Of a DNA stretch of 11,559 nucleotides, positions 1 to 5,913 are shown piece after piece. The notes below the pieces were generated by a model. That model was not told the DNA's origin. It worked only from the letters and a program-made list of their open reading frames with translations, and made no database searches. The DNA lies in NCBI GenBank assembly GCA_964346665.1, contig CAYFVC010000061.1, positions 1-11,559 of the forward strand, written 5' to 3'. Source of the stretch: JAZGEG01 sp964346665 (GTDB taxonomy: Archaea; Aenigmatarchaeota; Aenigmatarchaeia; QMZP01; QMZT01). The stretch's first letter is position 1. Every line of letters starts with the position of its first letter. A program made the position numbers and the translations under genes.

Positions 1-996
1 TTCAAAAAAATCGTTGCCATTTATGTTTTTCAGACACCACTCCTTAATATTTGTGACATCCTTCTTCAAGAAAAAATCGATCACCGGAGACATGTCAGTA
101 ACATCACCAAAAACCCTCACGGGCATCTTATGGTGGGCTCCCACCAAAAATAATTCACCTATTTCCGTCCACTCCCCATCATTTACGTAATCATAAATAA
201 TTTTTTTTAGCTTAATCACAGATTGTCCTTCTGATAGACATTGATATGTGGTACCAACCATAAACCTTCCATCTTCACGCTTGATATATTTAGTTGGGAT
301 ATTTCTTGATAAAATTGAAACAGGAACGGGCTTTGGCTTTTGTTTTACCCTTTTGCTTAACCTAGCTATAATATCTTTGTATTCTTTGGTGTTTTTGAAT
401 TCCTTTTCGAATCCTGGTAAATATTCTTTGGGTATTATATATGTACTACCCACATCACTTTCTCTTACTATATATTTCGAAAGTTCTGAATTAGCTCTTA
501 TTATAGAATAGCAATGGTTGTCTTGAATATTTAAACTCCTTCCAAATTCTAAAAATTTCACCGTTCCCGTTTTCAATAGTCTTTTCAATTTTCTCTTAAA
601 ATTATTAGTTTTTTTGAATTCTTTATCGAAATCCTTGAATGATTTGGGCTTTATTAAGAATGGATAGCCATTGCCTTTTTCTATCAGATAACGTTTAAGT
701 TGAGGGTTTTCTTTTAAAATTCTATATTGACTGGTTTTTGAAAAATGAAGACTACTCATGTAATCTGTCAATTTCGCTCCCTGTATCTTTATTTTTTTAT
801 ATTCCTCGCTGCTTTCAAATTCATTCTTGAACTCCTGCGAAAATTCAGGGTTTATTAGAAGTGGTTTACCTTTTCCCTGATCTATTAAATAACACCTAAG
901 ATTCTGGGTTTTGCTCAGTATTCTATGGTATTCACTATGTGAAAGGCCAAGATTTTTTCCATAATCCTTAAATTTAAATGCTTGGCTCGTTCGCAT
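1..996 (-). CDS. Unrecognised protein with three HTH-like repeats (3' end outside window)
   Basis: The minus frame stays open for 332 codons from ATG 994-996 to the window edge, so the C-terminus is missing. I do not recognise the family. Three related units lie at about residues 8-66, 74-135 and 145-208. Each reads roughly as D-Y/F-x3-L...Y-x-I-L...N-x2-L-x2-YLI-x2-G-x-G-x-P-x-LI-x-P...F-x-x-EF-K-x-T-x-EYK. The front of each unit (for example LGLSHSEYHRIL, residues 17-28) resembles a helix-turn-helix, so DNA or RNA binding is an inference. A lysine/proline-rich linker (about 211-224) leads into a separate alpha/beta-looking domain (about 231-332) with G-A-H-H at 286-289. A TATA-like box centred 26 bases before the ATG, with no Shine-Dalgarno sequence, supports this start and a leaderless mRNA. 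The gene is AT-rich compared with leuS. Confidence 0.8.
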   Translation of the reverse strand, partial: MRTSQAFKFKDYGKNLGLSHSEYHRILSKTQNLRCYLIDQGKGKPLLINPEFSQEFKNEFESSEEYKKIKIQGAKLTDYMSSLHFSKTSQYRILKENPQLKRYLIEKGNGYPFLIKPKSFKDFDKEFKKTNNFKRKLKRLLKTGTVKFLEFGRSLNIQDNHCYSIIRANSELSKYIVRESDVGSTYIIPKEYLPGFEKEFKNTKEYKDIIARLSKRVKQKPKPVPVSILSRNIPTKYIKREDGRFMVGTTYQCLSEGQSVIKLKKIIYDYVNDGEWTEIGELFLVGAHHKMPVRVFGDVTDMSPVIDFFLKKDVTNIKEWCLKNINGNDFFE

Positions 997-1015
997 AAAG
1001 AAAATAAGATAGTTA

Positions 1016-1026
1016 GAAATTTATAG
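1016..1026 (-). promoter_or_regulatory. TATA-like box for the leaderless minus-strand gene at 996
   Basis: Read on the minus strand this is CTATAAATTTC, centred near 1022. The ATG at 996 lies about 26 bases downstream, the usual archaeal TATA-to-start distance. Transcription would therefore begin at or next to the start codon. The box lies in the 58-base gap after the tRNA gene, so the protein gene probably has its own promoter. A short T-run (minus strand, 1043-1040) just after the tRNA could end the tRNA transcript. Confidence 0.6.
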
Positions 1027-1090
1027 TTGATTGTCACGCAAAAGGAATAAATCATGGGCGTGAAGGGATTCGAACCCTCGACCTCAGGCT

Positions 1091-1189
1091 GAAAAGCGAA
1101 AGACATACACTTCGTGCATGTCAGTCTGTTTCTTCGCTATCATTGAGCAAATGCTTGCCCTCAAATCTTCCAAGCTATTATCTTTATCT
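1091..1189 (-). other. Predicted intron in the tRNA anticodon loop (about 99 nt)
   Basis: The insert separates CTTCTA from A-GCCTG, at or within two bases of the common archaeal intron site after position 37; the flanking bases allow equivalent junction shifts. It is highly structured. It holds a 9-bp hairpin GACATGCAC/GTGTATGTC (1122-1114 with 1110-1102). Around it is AGCGAA/TTCGCT (1138-1133 with 1100-1095), and further in GCTTG/CAAGC and TTGAG/CTCAA. I could not place a canonical bulge-helix-bulge at the 3' junction needed for a standard tRNA. A well-formed one exists further inside, described in the findings. No homing-endonuclease reading frame is present. Confidence 0.6.
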
Positions 1190-1208
1190 TAGAAGACCCG
1201 CGCTCTAC

Positions 1209-1246
1209 TGCTGACCGACGCAGATAAAATCTGCGTCATTCGAAAC
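1209..1246 (-). other. Predicted intron in the tRNA D-loop
   Basis: The D-loop reads AGCTGGAA, then about 38 extra bases, then GTA before the closing D-stem. The insert contains a perfect 8-bp hairpin (GACGCAGA 1237-1230, TCTGCGTC 1224-1217, loop TTTTA). CTGG (1252-1249) can pair with TCAG (1214-1211). Three-base bulges AAG (1248-1246) and CAG (1210-1208) lie on the two sides, which is the layout of a bulge-helix-bulge splice site. Cutting after the second base of each bulge leaves an 11-base D-loop, within the normal range. Outer pairs next to the bulges are weak, so the exact ends are tentative. Confidence 0.6.
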
Positions 1247-1273
1247 TTCCAGCTGAGCTACACGCCCATTTGT

Positions 1274-1298
1274 TTTAATAAATTAATACGATAAAGAG
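1274..1298. promoter_or_regulatory. Shared promoter region between tRNA-Arg and the 65-aa/leuS genes
   Basis: On the plus strand, TTTAATAAATTAATA (1274-1288) is a TATA-like box. It would place a transcript start near 1305 and leave a leader long enough to include the Shine-Dalgarno sequence at 1314-1319. On the minus strand, CTCTTTATCGT (1298-1288) lies about 26 bases before tRNA base 1 (1267) and is a candidate TATA box for the tRNA. Both assignments rest on spacing and base content only. Confidence 0.45.
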
Positions 1299-1323
1299 TT
1301 TAATAATATTATTGGGTGGTTTT

Positions 1324-1521
1324 ATGCAGTATAGGGTGAAAATAAGCGATGATTCGAAGACGGTTTCAGTCTTCACTGATGAAAAGGCAGTCCCCAAAAT
1401 AGTCAGGGATGAATTGCGCGAAATTCACGGTATTAACATGAACGATTATAAACTATATACCGGACCAAGGGAATCAGGGGACAAGAATTTAAAATGGGTC
1501 ACCGTGTTCATCAAGAAATAA
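1324..1521 (+). CDS. Small conserved-looking protein of unknown function upstream of leuS
   Basis: This encodes 65 residues from ATG 1324. GGGTGG (1314-1319) lies 4 bases upstream as a Shine-Dalgarno sequence. An in-frame TTG at 1312 would add four residues but overlaps that site, so I prefer the ATG. The protein is charged, soluble, and lacks a signal peptide, membrane segment or cysteine. An N-terminal strand pair (residues 2-21) is followed by a helix with VPKIVRDELREI (about 26-37). The end is K-W-V-T-V-F-I-K-K, which looks like a closing strand. A small alpha/beta fold is likely, but I recognise no family. Its stop is 15 bases before leuS, so the two are probably co-transcribed; the context hints at a translation-related role but does not show one. 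Confidence 0.75.
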   Translation: MQYRVKISDDSKTVSVFTDEKAVPKIVRDELREIHGINMNDYKLYTGPRESGDKNLKWVTVFIKK

Positions 1522-1536
1522 AAGGTTCGAAAGTTC

Positions 1537-4410
1537 ATGAAAAATATCAGCTTCAAGAGAATCGAAAGTAAGTGGCAGAGGAAGTGGAAGGAAAAGAAGG
1601 TTTTTGAGCCTAAAGTAGACAGAAAGAGGAAAAAGTTCTTCTTCACCACCCCCTATCCGTATATTTCGGGAAGCCTCCACATAGGACACGGGAGAGCGGT
1701 TGCGGAGAGCGATATTTACGTTCGCTACATGAGGATGAAGGGATTTAACGTTCTTTACCCCCTAGCTTTCCACATAACCGGAACCCCTGTCCTTGGTATA
1801 TCAGCGGCGATAGAATCAGGGGATGAGGGAAAGATAGAGCTTTACAAGGGATACGTGAAGAATTATGTAAAAAACGATAAGGAAGTTGAGAAAATTCTGG
1901 GATCGTTCAAGGAACCCTGGAACATCGTGAAGTTTTTCATTCCCAAAATGATGGATGAATACTCCTCTCTGGGTTTGTCAATAGACTGGACGAGGAGGTT
2001 CACAACGGGCGATCCGGATTACCAGAATTTCATAACATGGCAGTTCACGAAATACAGGAAAAAGGATTACCTTATCAAAGGGAGTTACCCTGTTCTATTC
2101 TGCCCTAAATGCGACAACGCGGTGGGAGAGGATGATATACAGGACGCGGACACGGATCCCGTTTCAAAACTCGAGTTCACTTTGATCAAGTTCCGAATGG
2201 ACGATGGCTTGATCCTGGTGGCTGCCACACTAAGACCCGAAACCGTTTTCGGCCAGACAAATATGTGGGTGAACCCAAACACAGAGTACGTAAGAGTAGA
2301 AGCAGGGAACGAGACCTGGGCGATAAGTAAGGAAGGGTACGAGAAGCTTTCCTACCAAAAGAAGGGCTTGAAAACTGTTGGCTACATTGATGGAAAGGAA
2401 CTGATAGGGAAGTACGTTCTTGCGCCAGGAATAGGCAAAAAGATAATAATCCTTCCCTCGACTTTTGTTGATCCGAACGTCGGGAGCGGGATTGTAACGA
2501 GCGTCCCTAGCGATGCTCCTTACGACTGGATGGCTTTGAAGGATTTGCAGAAGAACAAAGAGCTTTGCGATAGGTACGGGCTGGATTTCGAGGAAGTCAG
2601 GAAGATAAAGGTTATTCCAATAATAAACATTCCCGGTTGGGGAGACCTCGCAGCCTTGAGAATATCCGAGCAAGTGAAACTCAAAAACCAGGAGGATCCG
2701 AGACTTGAGGAAGCGACCCAGACCATCTACAAGGAAGGATTCCACACGGGCGTGATGAACGAGAACTGCGGTAAATACAAGGGAATGAAGGTTACAAAAG
2801 CGAAAGACAAGGTAAAGAACGAATTGATAGAAAAAGGGGAAGCGGAACTTATGTATGAAACCTCAAGGGAAGCTTTCTGCAGGGACGGGACAAAGATCGT
2901 GGTCTCGGTTCTCGAAGACCAGTGGTTCCTTGATTTCAACGCGAAGGGATGGAAAAACAAAGCGAATAAATGCCTGAAAAGGATGAAACTTCTTCCGGAA
3001 ACCATGAGGAAGCTTTTCGAGGACACTTTCGAATGGCTCGACAAGCGTCCTGCCGCTCGAAAACGCGGACTGGGGACGCCCCTGCCCTTCGATAGGAAAT
3101 GGATTATAGAGAGCCTTTCGGATTCCACAATATACATGAGTTTCTACATAATAAAGAATCTGATCAACAAGCACAAAATCAAGCCAGATCAACTACTACC
3201 TGAATTTTTCGATTACGTTTACCTAGGGAAGGGAAATGTTTCGAAAGTTGGCAAAAAGACTAAAATTTCTGCGAAAGCCCTTAAGGAAATGCGAACGAAT
3301 TTCGACTACTGGTATCCGAACGATCACAGGCATACGTACGTTGCCCACCTTTCCAATCACCTTTCCTTTTTCATATTCGCTCATGCCGGAATATTCCCTG
3401 AGAAGTACTGGCCTGGGAAAATCTCCTTCCACGGATTCGTCCAGAGCGAGGGACAAAAGATGTCGAAATCCAAAGGGAATGTGATCACATTGCTTGATGT
3501 CAAGAATAAATACGGAGCGGACACGTTCCGTTCGTACATCTCGACCGCTACCACGCTTGACGGGACGTTCGACTGGAAAACGAACGAAGCGGAGAACATA
3601 CAGAGGAATTTGTCGAACATATACGATCTTCTCTTCGAGATTATCAAGAAAAGGAAGAAAGGGAAGTTAGGACCCATGGGTAAGGCATTCATCTCAAAAT
3701 TCGAAAATTCGATTAAAGAGGCGGGCGAAGCCCTGGACGAAATGAAACTTCGCGATTACGGGAATGTCGTTATCTACGCGATCCCTTCCTGGATAAAGAA
3801 ACTGAAGAGGAGAACTAATGACGAAGAAGTTCGTGCCACGTATAACATAATAGCGGAGAAATACGTTAAAATGCTCAACCCCGTTGTCCCTCACCTAAGC
3901 GAGGAGATGTGGGATAAGCTGGGAAAGAAGGGGTTCGTTTCGCTAGCGAAATGGCCAAAATACGATAAAGAACTGATTGACGAGAAACTCATTGCGTATG
4001 AGGAACTCATGGACAAAACATCCGAGGATGTGAGGAATGTCCTAAAACTAGTGAAATTCAAACCGAAGAAGATCCACCTTTTCATTTCAGCGAAATGGAA
4101 GTATGCCTTTTTCAAAAAACTGAAGAAGGAGATCGAGAAAACAAGGGATGTTAGGAAAATAATGAAGAACGTGATGGACAAGAAACACGGTTTCGAAATA
4201 GCAAGGATAGTTCCTTCCGTAATCAAAGACCCCTCCAAACTCCCGTCCTTCGTTATGGATCAGGAGAGCGAATTCCGTTCGCTTTCCGAGGCGAAATCCT
4301 TCCTAAGCAAGGAGTTCGGACACCCGATCGAAATCATCAAGGCAGAGGATTCCAAAAGTGATAAAGCAGCGAAGGCTTCGCCCGGGAAGCCAGGGATTGA
4401 GGTTGAATAA
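1537..4410 (+). CDS. leuS: Leucyl-tRNA synthetase (archaeal type)
   Basis: This cytosolic class I synthetase attaches leucine to tRNA-Leu using ATP. The 957-residue length is typical of the archaeal form. The adenylate-site HIGH motif is at 48-51 and KMSKS at 641-645. A Cys pair CPKC (189-192) lies in the zinc-binding region. The inserted CP1 editing domain has the threonine-rich segment TLRPET (231-236) and VGSGIVTSVPSDAPYDW (315-331). Asp330 in that segment is the expected residue for clearing mischarged tRNA. QWFLDF (462-467) and the C-terminal archaeal domain ending in PGKPGIEVE are also present. The usual RxSGKDLI segment is replaced by DHRHTYVAHLSNHL (596-609). The start ATG has only weak upstream Shine-Dalgarno character, so translation may depend on coupling to the 65-aa gene. 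No frameshift or missing catalytic motif is visible. Confidence 0.97.
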   Translation: MKNISFKRIESKWQRKWKEKKVFEPKVDRKRKKFFFTTPYPYISGSLHIGHGRAVAESDIYVRYMRMKGFNVLYPLAFHITGTPVLGISAAIESGDEGKIELYKGYVKNYVKNDKEVEKILGSFKEPWNIVKFFIPKMMDEYSSLGLSIDWTRRFTTGDPDYQNFITWQFTKYRKKDYLIKGSYPVLFCPKCDNAVGEDDIQDADTDPVSKLEFTLIKFRMDDGLILVAATLRPETVFGQTNMWVNPNTEYVRVEAGNETWAISKEGYEKLSYQKKGLKTVGYIDGKELIGKYVLAPGIGKKIIILPSTFVDPNVGSGIVTSVPSDAPYDWMALKDLQKNKELCDRYGLDFEEVRKIKVIPIINIPGWGDLAALRISEQVKLKNQEDPRLEEATQTIYKEGFHTGVMNENCGKYKGMKVTKAKDKVKNELIEKGEAELMYETSREAFCRDGTKIVVSVLEDQWFLDFNAKGWKNKANKCLKRMKLLPETMRKLFEDTFEWLDKRPAARKRGLGTPLPFDRKWIIESLSDSTIYMSFYIIKNLINKHKIKPDQLLPEFFDYVYLGKGNVSKVGKKTKISAKALKEMRTNFDYWYPNDHRHTYVAHLSNHLSFFIFAHAGIFPEKYWPGKISFHGFVQSEGQKMSKSKGNVITLLDVKNKYGADTFRSYISTATTLDGTFDWKTNEAENIQRNLSNIYDLLFEIIKKRKKGKLGPMGKAFISKFENSIKEAGEALDEMKLRDYGNVVIYAIPSWIKKLKRRTNDEEVRATYNIIAEKYVKMLNPVVPHLSEEMWDKLGKKGFVSLAKWPKYDKELIDEKLIAYEELMDKTSEDVRNVLKLVKFKPKKIHLFISAKWKYAFFKKLKKEIEKTRDVRKIMKNVMDKKHGFEIARIVPSVIKDPSKLPSFVMDQESEFRSLSEAKSFLSKEFGHPIEIIKAEDSKSDKAAKASPGKPGIEVE

Positions 4411-4445
4411 CTTACTCTAGATATGTCATAACTTTGTAGTAAAAC

Positions 4446-4483
4446 ATTTAAAACTTTAAAAACAATTCTGACAAATAAGGGAG
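4446..4483 (+). promoter_or_regulatory. TATA-like boxes and Shine-Dalgarno of the 84-aa gene
   Basis: Two overlapping A/T boxes, TTTAAAAC and TTTAAAAAC (about 4447-4463), precede AAGGGAG (4477-4483). The latter lies 4 bases before the ATG at 4488. The first box predicts a start near 4476, which would just retain the Shine-Dalgarno sequence. This suggests the gene is transcribed separately from leuS, which ends 77 bases upstream. Confidence 0.5.
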
Positions 4484-4487
4484 TTAT

Positions 4488-4742
4488 ATGTTGAGAGCTG
4501 ACATTAGAGATGCCTTAAAAAAATACAGGAAACTTCTAGATGAAGGACAGACCCCTCATATTTTTTGGATCAATGAACATGTATACGTAGCAACTGAAGA
4601 AAACCCAGGTGAAATTTACTTTCACGATGGCGATCATAATGTAAATGAGCGGACAATTAAAAATATTCTGAGTAGGCGTCCAGATCCTGTTGAATGTATA
4701 GTATTAGACCATCTTTATGAATATCTTAAAGACAGACTTTGA
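4488..4742 (+). CDS. Unknown 84-residue protein
   Basis: The start ATG has AAGGGAG 4 bases upstream and an A/T promoter box, which together support this as a real gene. I do not recognise the protein. It appears soluble: an N-terminal amphipathic helix (about 4-19) is followed by a strand-rich middle with HIFWINEHVYVA (24-35) and IYFHDGDHN (43-51). Two C-terminal helices follow, including a closing segment rich in leucine and tyrosine. There are several His and Asp residues in the middle, but no clear metal-binding spacing. No membrane segment or signal peptide is present. The base composition is more AT-rich than leuS. The gene ends 12 bases from the convergent TRAM gene, so the two transcripts may overlap. 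Confidence 0.65.
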   Translation: MLRADIRDALKKYRKLLDEGQTPHIFWINEHVYVATEENPGEIYFHDGDHNVNERTIKNILSRRPDPVECIVLDHLYEYLKDRL

Positions 4743-4754
4743 TAATTTAGTTAA

Positions 4755-5015
4755 TCATTCAATCCTTTTCCCAACAGCACAATTCTTCTTCACTTCGATT
4801 ATCTTAACTTTAACCATTTCGCCTTCTCTCGCTCCTTGAACAAAAACAGCGAAATCATCTATTTTCCCTATCCCGTCCCCTTTCTTGCTCACATCTTTTA
4901 TGTACAGCTCGACGATTTCACCTCTCTTGACAGGAGGCCTTTTCTTCGTGTACTTGTCCCTTTTCTTGTGAGAACGCGCGATTCTGAATCTCCTCTGACC
5001 GAAAATTTGAGGCAT
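4755..5015 (-). CDS. TRAM-domain RNA-binding protein
   Basis: This encodes 86 residues on the minus strand. Residues about 28-86 form a TRAM domain, the small RNA-binding beta-barrel also found in TrmA/MiaB-type RNA modification enzymes. Visible landmarks are KRGEIVELYIKDVS (30-43), KKGDGIGKIDDFAVFV (44-59) and the closing EGEMVKVKIIEV (64-75). Stand-alone TRAM proteins are common in archaea; in Methanococcoides burtonii one is cold-responsive and acts as an RNA chaperone. That activity is assumed, not shown, here. The N-terminal 29 residues are unusually basic (RRFR, KKRDK, KKR) and should add nonspecific RNA contacts. No Shine-Dalgarno sequence precedes the ATG; a TATA-like box near 5047 would give a nearly leaderless mRNA. 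Confidence 0.88.
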   Translation of the reverse strand: MPQIFGQRRFRIARSHKKRDKYTKKRPPVKRGEIVELYIKDVSKKGDGIGKIDDFAVFVQGAREGEMVKVKIIEVKKNCAVGKRIE

Positions 5016-5042
5016 ATCAAGTATATGTAGGGAGTTCTTAAG

Positions 5043-5105
5043 TATGTTAAAGTCTTGTTAACGGTATTTACTTAACGATAGTAAAGAAAATTAAGCTTTT
5101 TAAAT
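5043..5105. promoter_or_regulatory. Divergent promoter region between TRAM and the 216-aa gene
   Basis: On the minus strand, TTTAACATA (5051-5043) is centred about 33 bases before the TRAM ATG, giving a leader of only about 6 bases. On the plus strand, CTTTTTAAATT (5096-5106) is centred about 26 bases before the ATG at 5127, which fits a leaderless transcript. Neither gene has a Shine-Dalgarno sequence, in agreement with both boxes. Confidence 0.55.
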
Positions 5106-5126
5106 TAAAAGATTAGTATTTCATAC

Positions 5127-5777
5127 ATGAAGTACATAGAACCCGTGGAAATCCCTCTTAAGGGACCTGTGGAAAAATTTTTGTATCAAGGTTATGGTTA
5201 CGGGAAAATAGATGAGCTTTTGAAAGAACATGAAAAAAATCCAAAAAAGTTAGCTGACTTGGAAGAATTTTTTGCCGGTACTGTAATAGGAACATACGCG
5301 AGGTCTGCTTTGGTTGAGAAAGAGCCTATAGATTTGGAGAAGCCAGTTGAAAGAAAGAAAGTAAAATGGCCAAGAATTTCAAAGGTAAGGACAACTGAAG
5401 AAGCGAAAGAAGAATTTAGAGACAGTTGGGGTATCAGAAGAAAAGATTTGCCGTATCACATAATAAATGGAAGTCTGTTTTCCGGTTATAATCGTGAAAA
5501 AGTTGAAAATTTTTTGGATGAAGATGCAAGGATAACGGACTTCTTCCCCGATATAAAAATCAGTAAAGCCGGCAAAATAAAAGAGGTGTGGAAGTATCGG
5601 GCTGTGACAAAGGATATTAGTATTTACGTATTTGGTTCTGCCCCCAATAATTCTAAACATACATTAGTTGATTTCAATTTACCTGAAGAATTCAAAGATT
5701 ATCTGAACAGCCTAGTCAAGGAATATAACCACTTAATATGGGCTCTTGGGGGGTTTGAAAAAAGAGAATTTGGTTAA
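5127..5777 (+). CDS. Unknown 216-residue soluble protein
   Basis: The start is set by a TATA-like box 26 bases upstream and the lack of a Shine-Dalgarno sequence, which predicts a leaderless mRNA. I do not recognise the family. There is no signal peptide or membrane helix. Residues about 1-60 look helical and include GYGYGKIDELLKEH (22-35). A basic stretch near 72-80 (VERKKVKWPR) precedes a charged helix. The middle has HIINGSLFSGYN (110-121). A strand pair KEVWKYRAV/ISIYVFGSAPNN (152-175) leads into TLVDFNLPEEFKDYLNSL (179-196), which looks like a strand followed by a helix. No recognisable nucleotide-binding or metal-binding motif is seen. The gene stands alone between a divergent TRAM gene and a downstream T-rich terminator, and it is AT-rich. 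Confidence 0.75.
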   Translation: MKYIEPVEIPLKGPVEKFLYQGYGYGKIDELLKEHEKNPKKLADLEEFFAGTVIGTYARSALVEKEPIDLEKPVERKKVKWPRISKVRTTEEAKEEFRDSWGIRRKDLPYHIINGSLFSGYNREKVENFLDEDARITDFFPDIKISKAGKIKEVWKYRAVTKDISIYVFGSAPNNSKHTLVDFNLPEEFKDYLNSLVKEYNHLIWALGGFEKREFG

Positions 5778-5799
5778 CTAACTCGTTGAGGATTGAGGA

Positions 5800-5815
5800 T
5801 TTTTTGTTCAATTTT
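5800..5815 (+). terminator. T-rich terminator after the 216-aa gene
   Basis: Six T residues (5800-5805) and four more (5812-5815) begin 22 bases after the stop codon. Archaeal polymerase stops at such non-template T-tracts without needing a hairpin. A short direct repeat, TGAGGATTGAGGATT, leads into the tract. Confidence 0.45.
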
Positions 5816-5825
5816 GCCCGACCAA

Positions 5826-5853
5826 GTTCTGTCTGACGATTTCGCAACAGAAC
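5826..5853. repeat. Inverted repeat, 7-bp arms, upstream of the surface-protein operon
   Basis: GTTCTGT (5826-5832) and ACAGAAC (5847-5853) are exact inverted copies with a 14-base spacer. The repeat lies 14 bases upstream of the TATA-like box at 5867-5875. This could be an operator for a dimeric regulator or a hairpin in an unannotated RNA. It is not followed by a T-tract, so it is unlikely to be a terminator. Confidence 0.45.
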
Positions 5854-5866
5854 CTCCCACCGAAAG

Positions 5867-5875
5867 CTTTATAAA
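5867..5875 (+). promoter_or_regulatory. TATA-like box of the surface-protein operon
   Basis: CTTTATAAA matches the archaeal TATA consensus well and predicts a transcript start near 5897. That is 17 bases before the small ORF at 5914 and about 130 bases before the 144-residue gene at 6031. Confidence 0.6.
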
Positions 5876-5913
5876 GCCTAATACTAATAAATTATCACTT
5901 AGAAATAGTAAAA

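Larger units (their letters stand above)
1055..1267 (-). tRNA. tRNA-Arg(UCU) with D-loop and anticodon-loop introns
   Basis: A perfect 7-bp acceptor stem (GGGCGTG 1267-1261, CACGCCC 1062-1056) is followed by discriminator A at 1055; CCA is not encoded. The T-arm GAGGG-TTCGAAT-CCCTT occupies 1079-1063. The D-stem is GCTC 1258-1255 with GAGC 1205-1202. With canonical spacing the anticodon stem is CGGGT 1200-1196 with GCCTG 1089-1085 (two G-U pairs). The loop CTTCTAA then gives anticodon TCT at 1193-1191, and AGGTC is a 5-base variable loop. The mature RNA would be about 74-76 nt, so about 137-139 nt must be removed. Roughly 38 nt lie in the D-loop and 99 nt in the anticodon loop. Conserved A in the D-loop after GG agrees with arginine identity. 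Exact splice points are not certain. Confidence 0.85.

Noticed and set aside
248..511. Plus-strand frame of 87 codons with hydrophobic stretches
   Set aside because: It lies opposite the long open minus-strand gene, which has internal protein repeats and a correctly spaced promoter. Its hydrophobic look comes from the complement of lysine-rich codons.
915..1106. Minus-strand 63-codon frame
   Set aside because: It begins inside the tRNA gene and overlaps the start of the 996 gene in another frame.
1122..1189. Class II tRNA with a long variable arm (Ser/Leu) or a CUA anticodon
   Set aside because: Shifting the anticodon stem to give CUA leaves two bases between the D and anticodon stems and a mismatch in the stem. 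The leftover variable region would be over 40 bases, too long for any class II arm.
1217..1237. The perfect hairpin in the D-loop insertion as an independent terminator or mobile-element end
   Set aside because: It sits within the tRNA between the D-stem halves, with no T-tract and no target duplication, and is better explained as intron structure.
2230..3192. Several minus-strand frames of 66-171 codons inside leuS
   Set aside because: They are antisense to an intact, motif-complete synthetase, have no promoter or ribosome site, and read as low-quality protein.
5826..5853. CRISPR repeat or rho-independent-style terminator
   Set aside because: Only one copy exists, with no spacer array and no T-tract following it.
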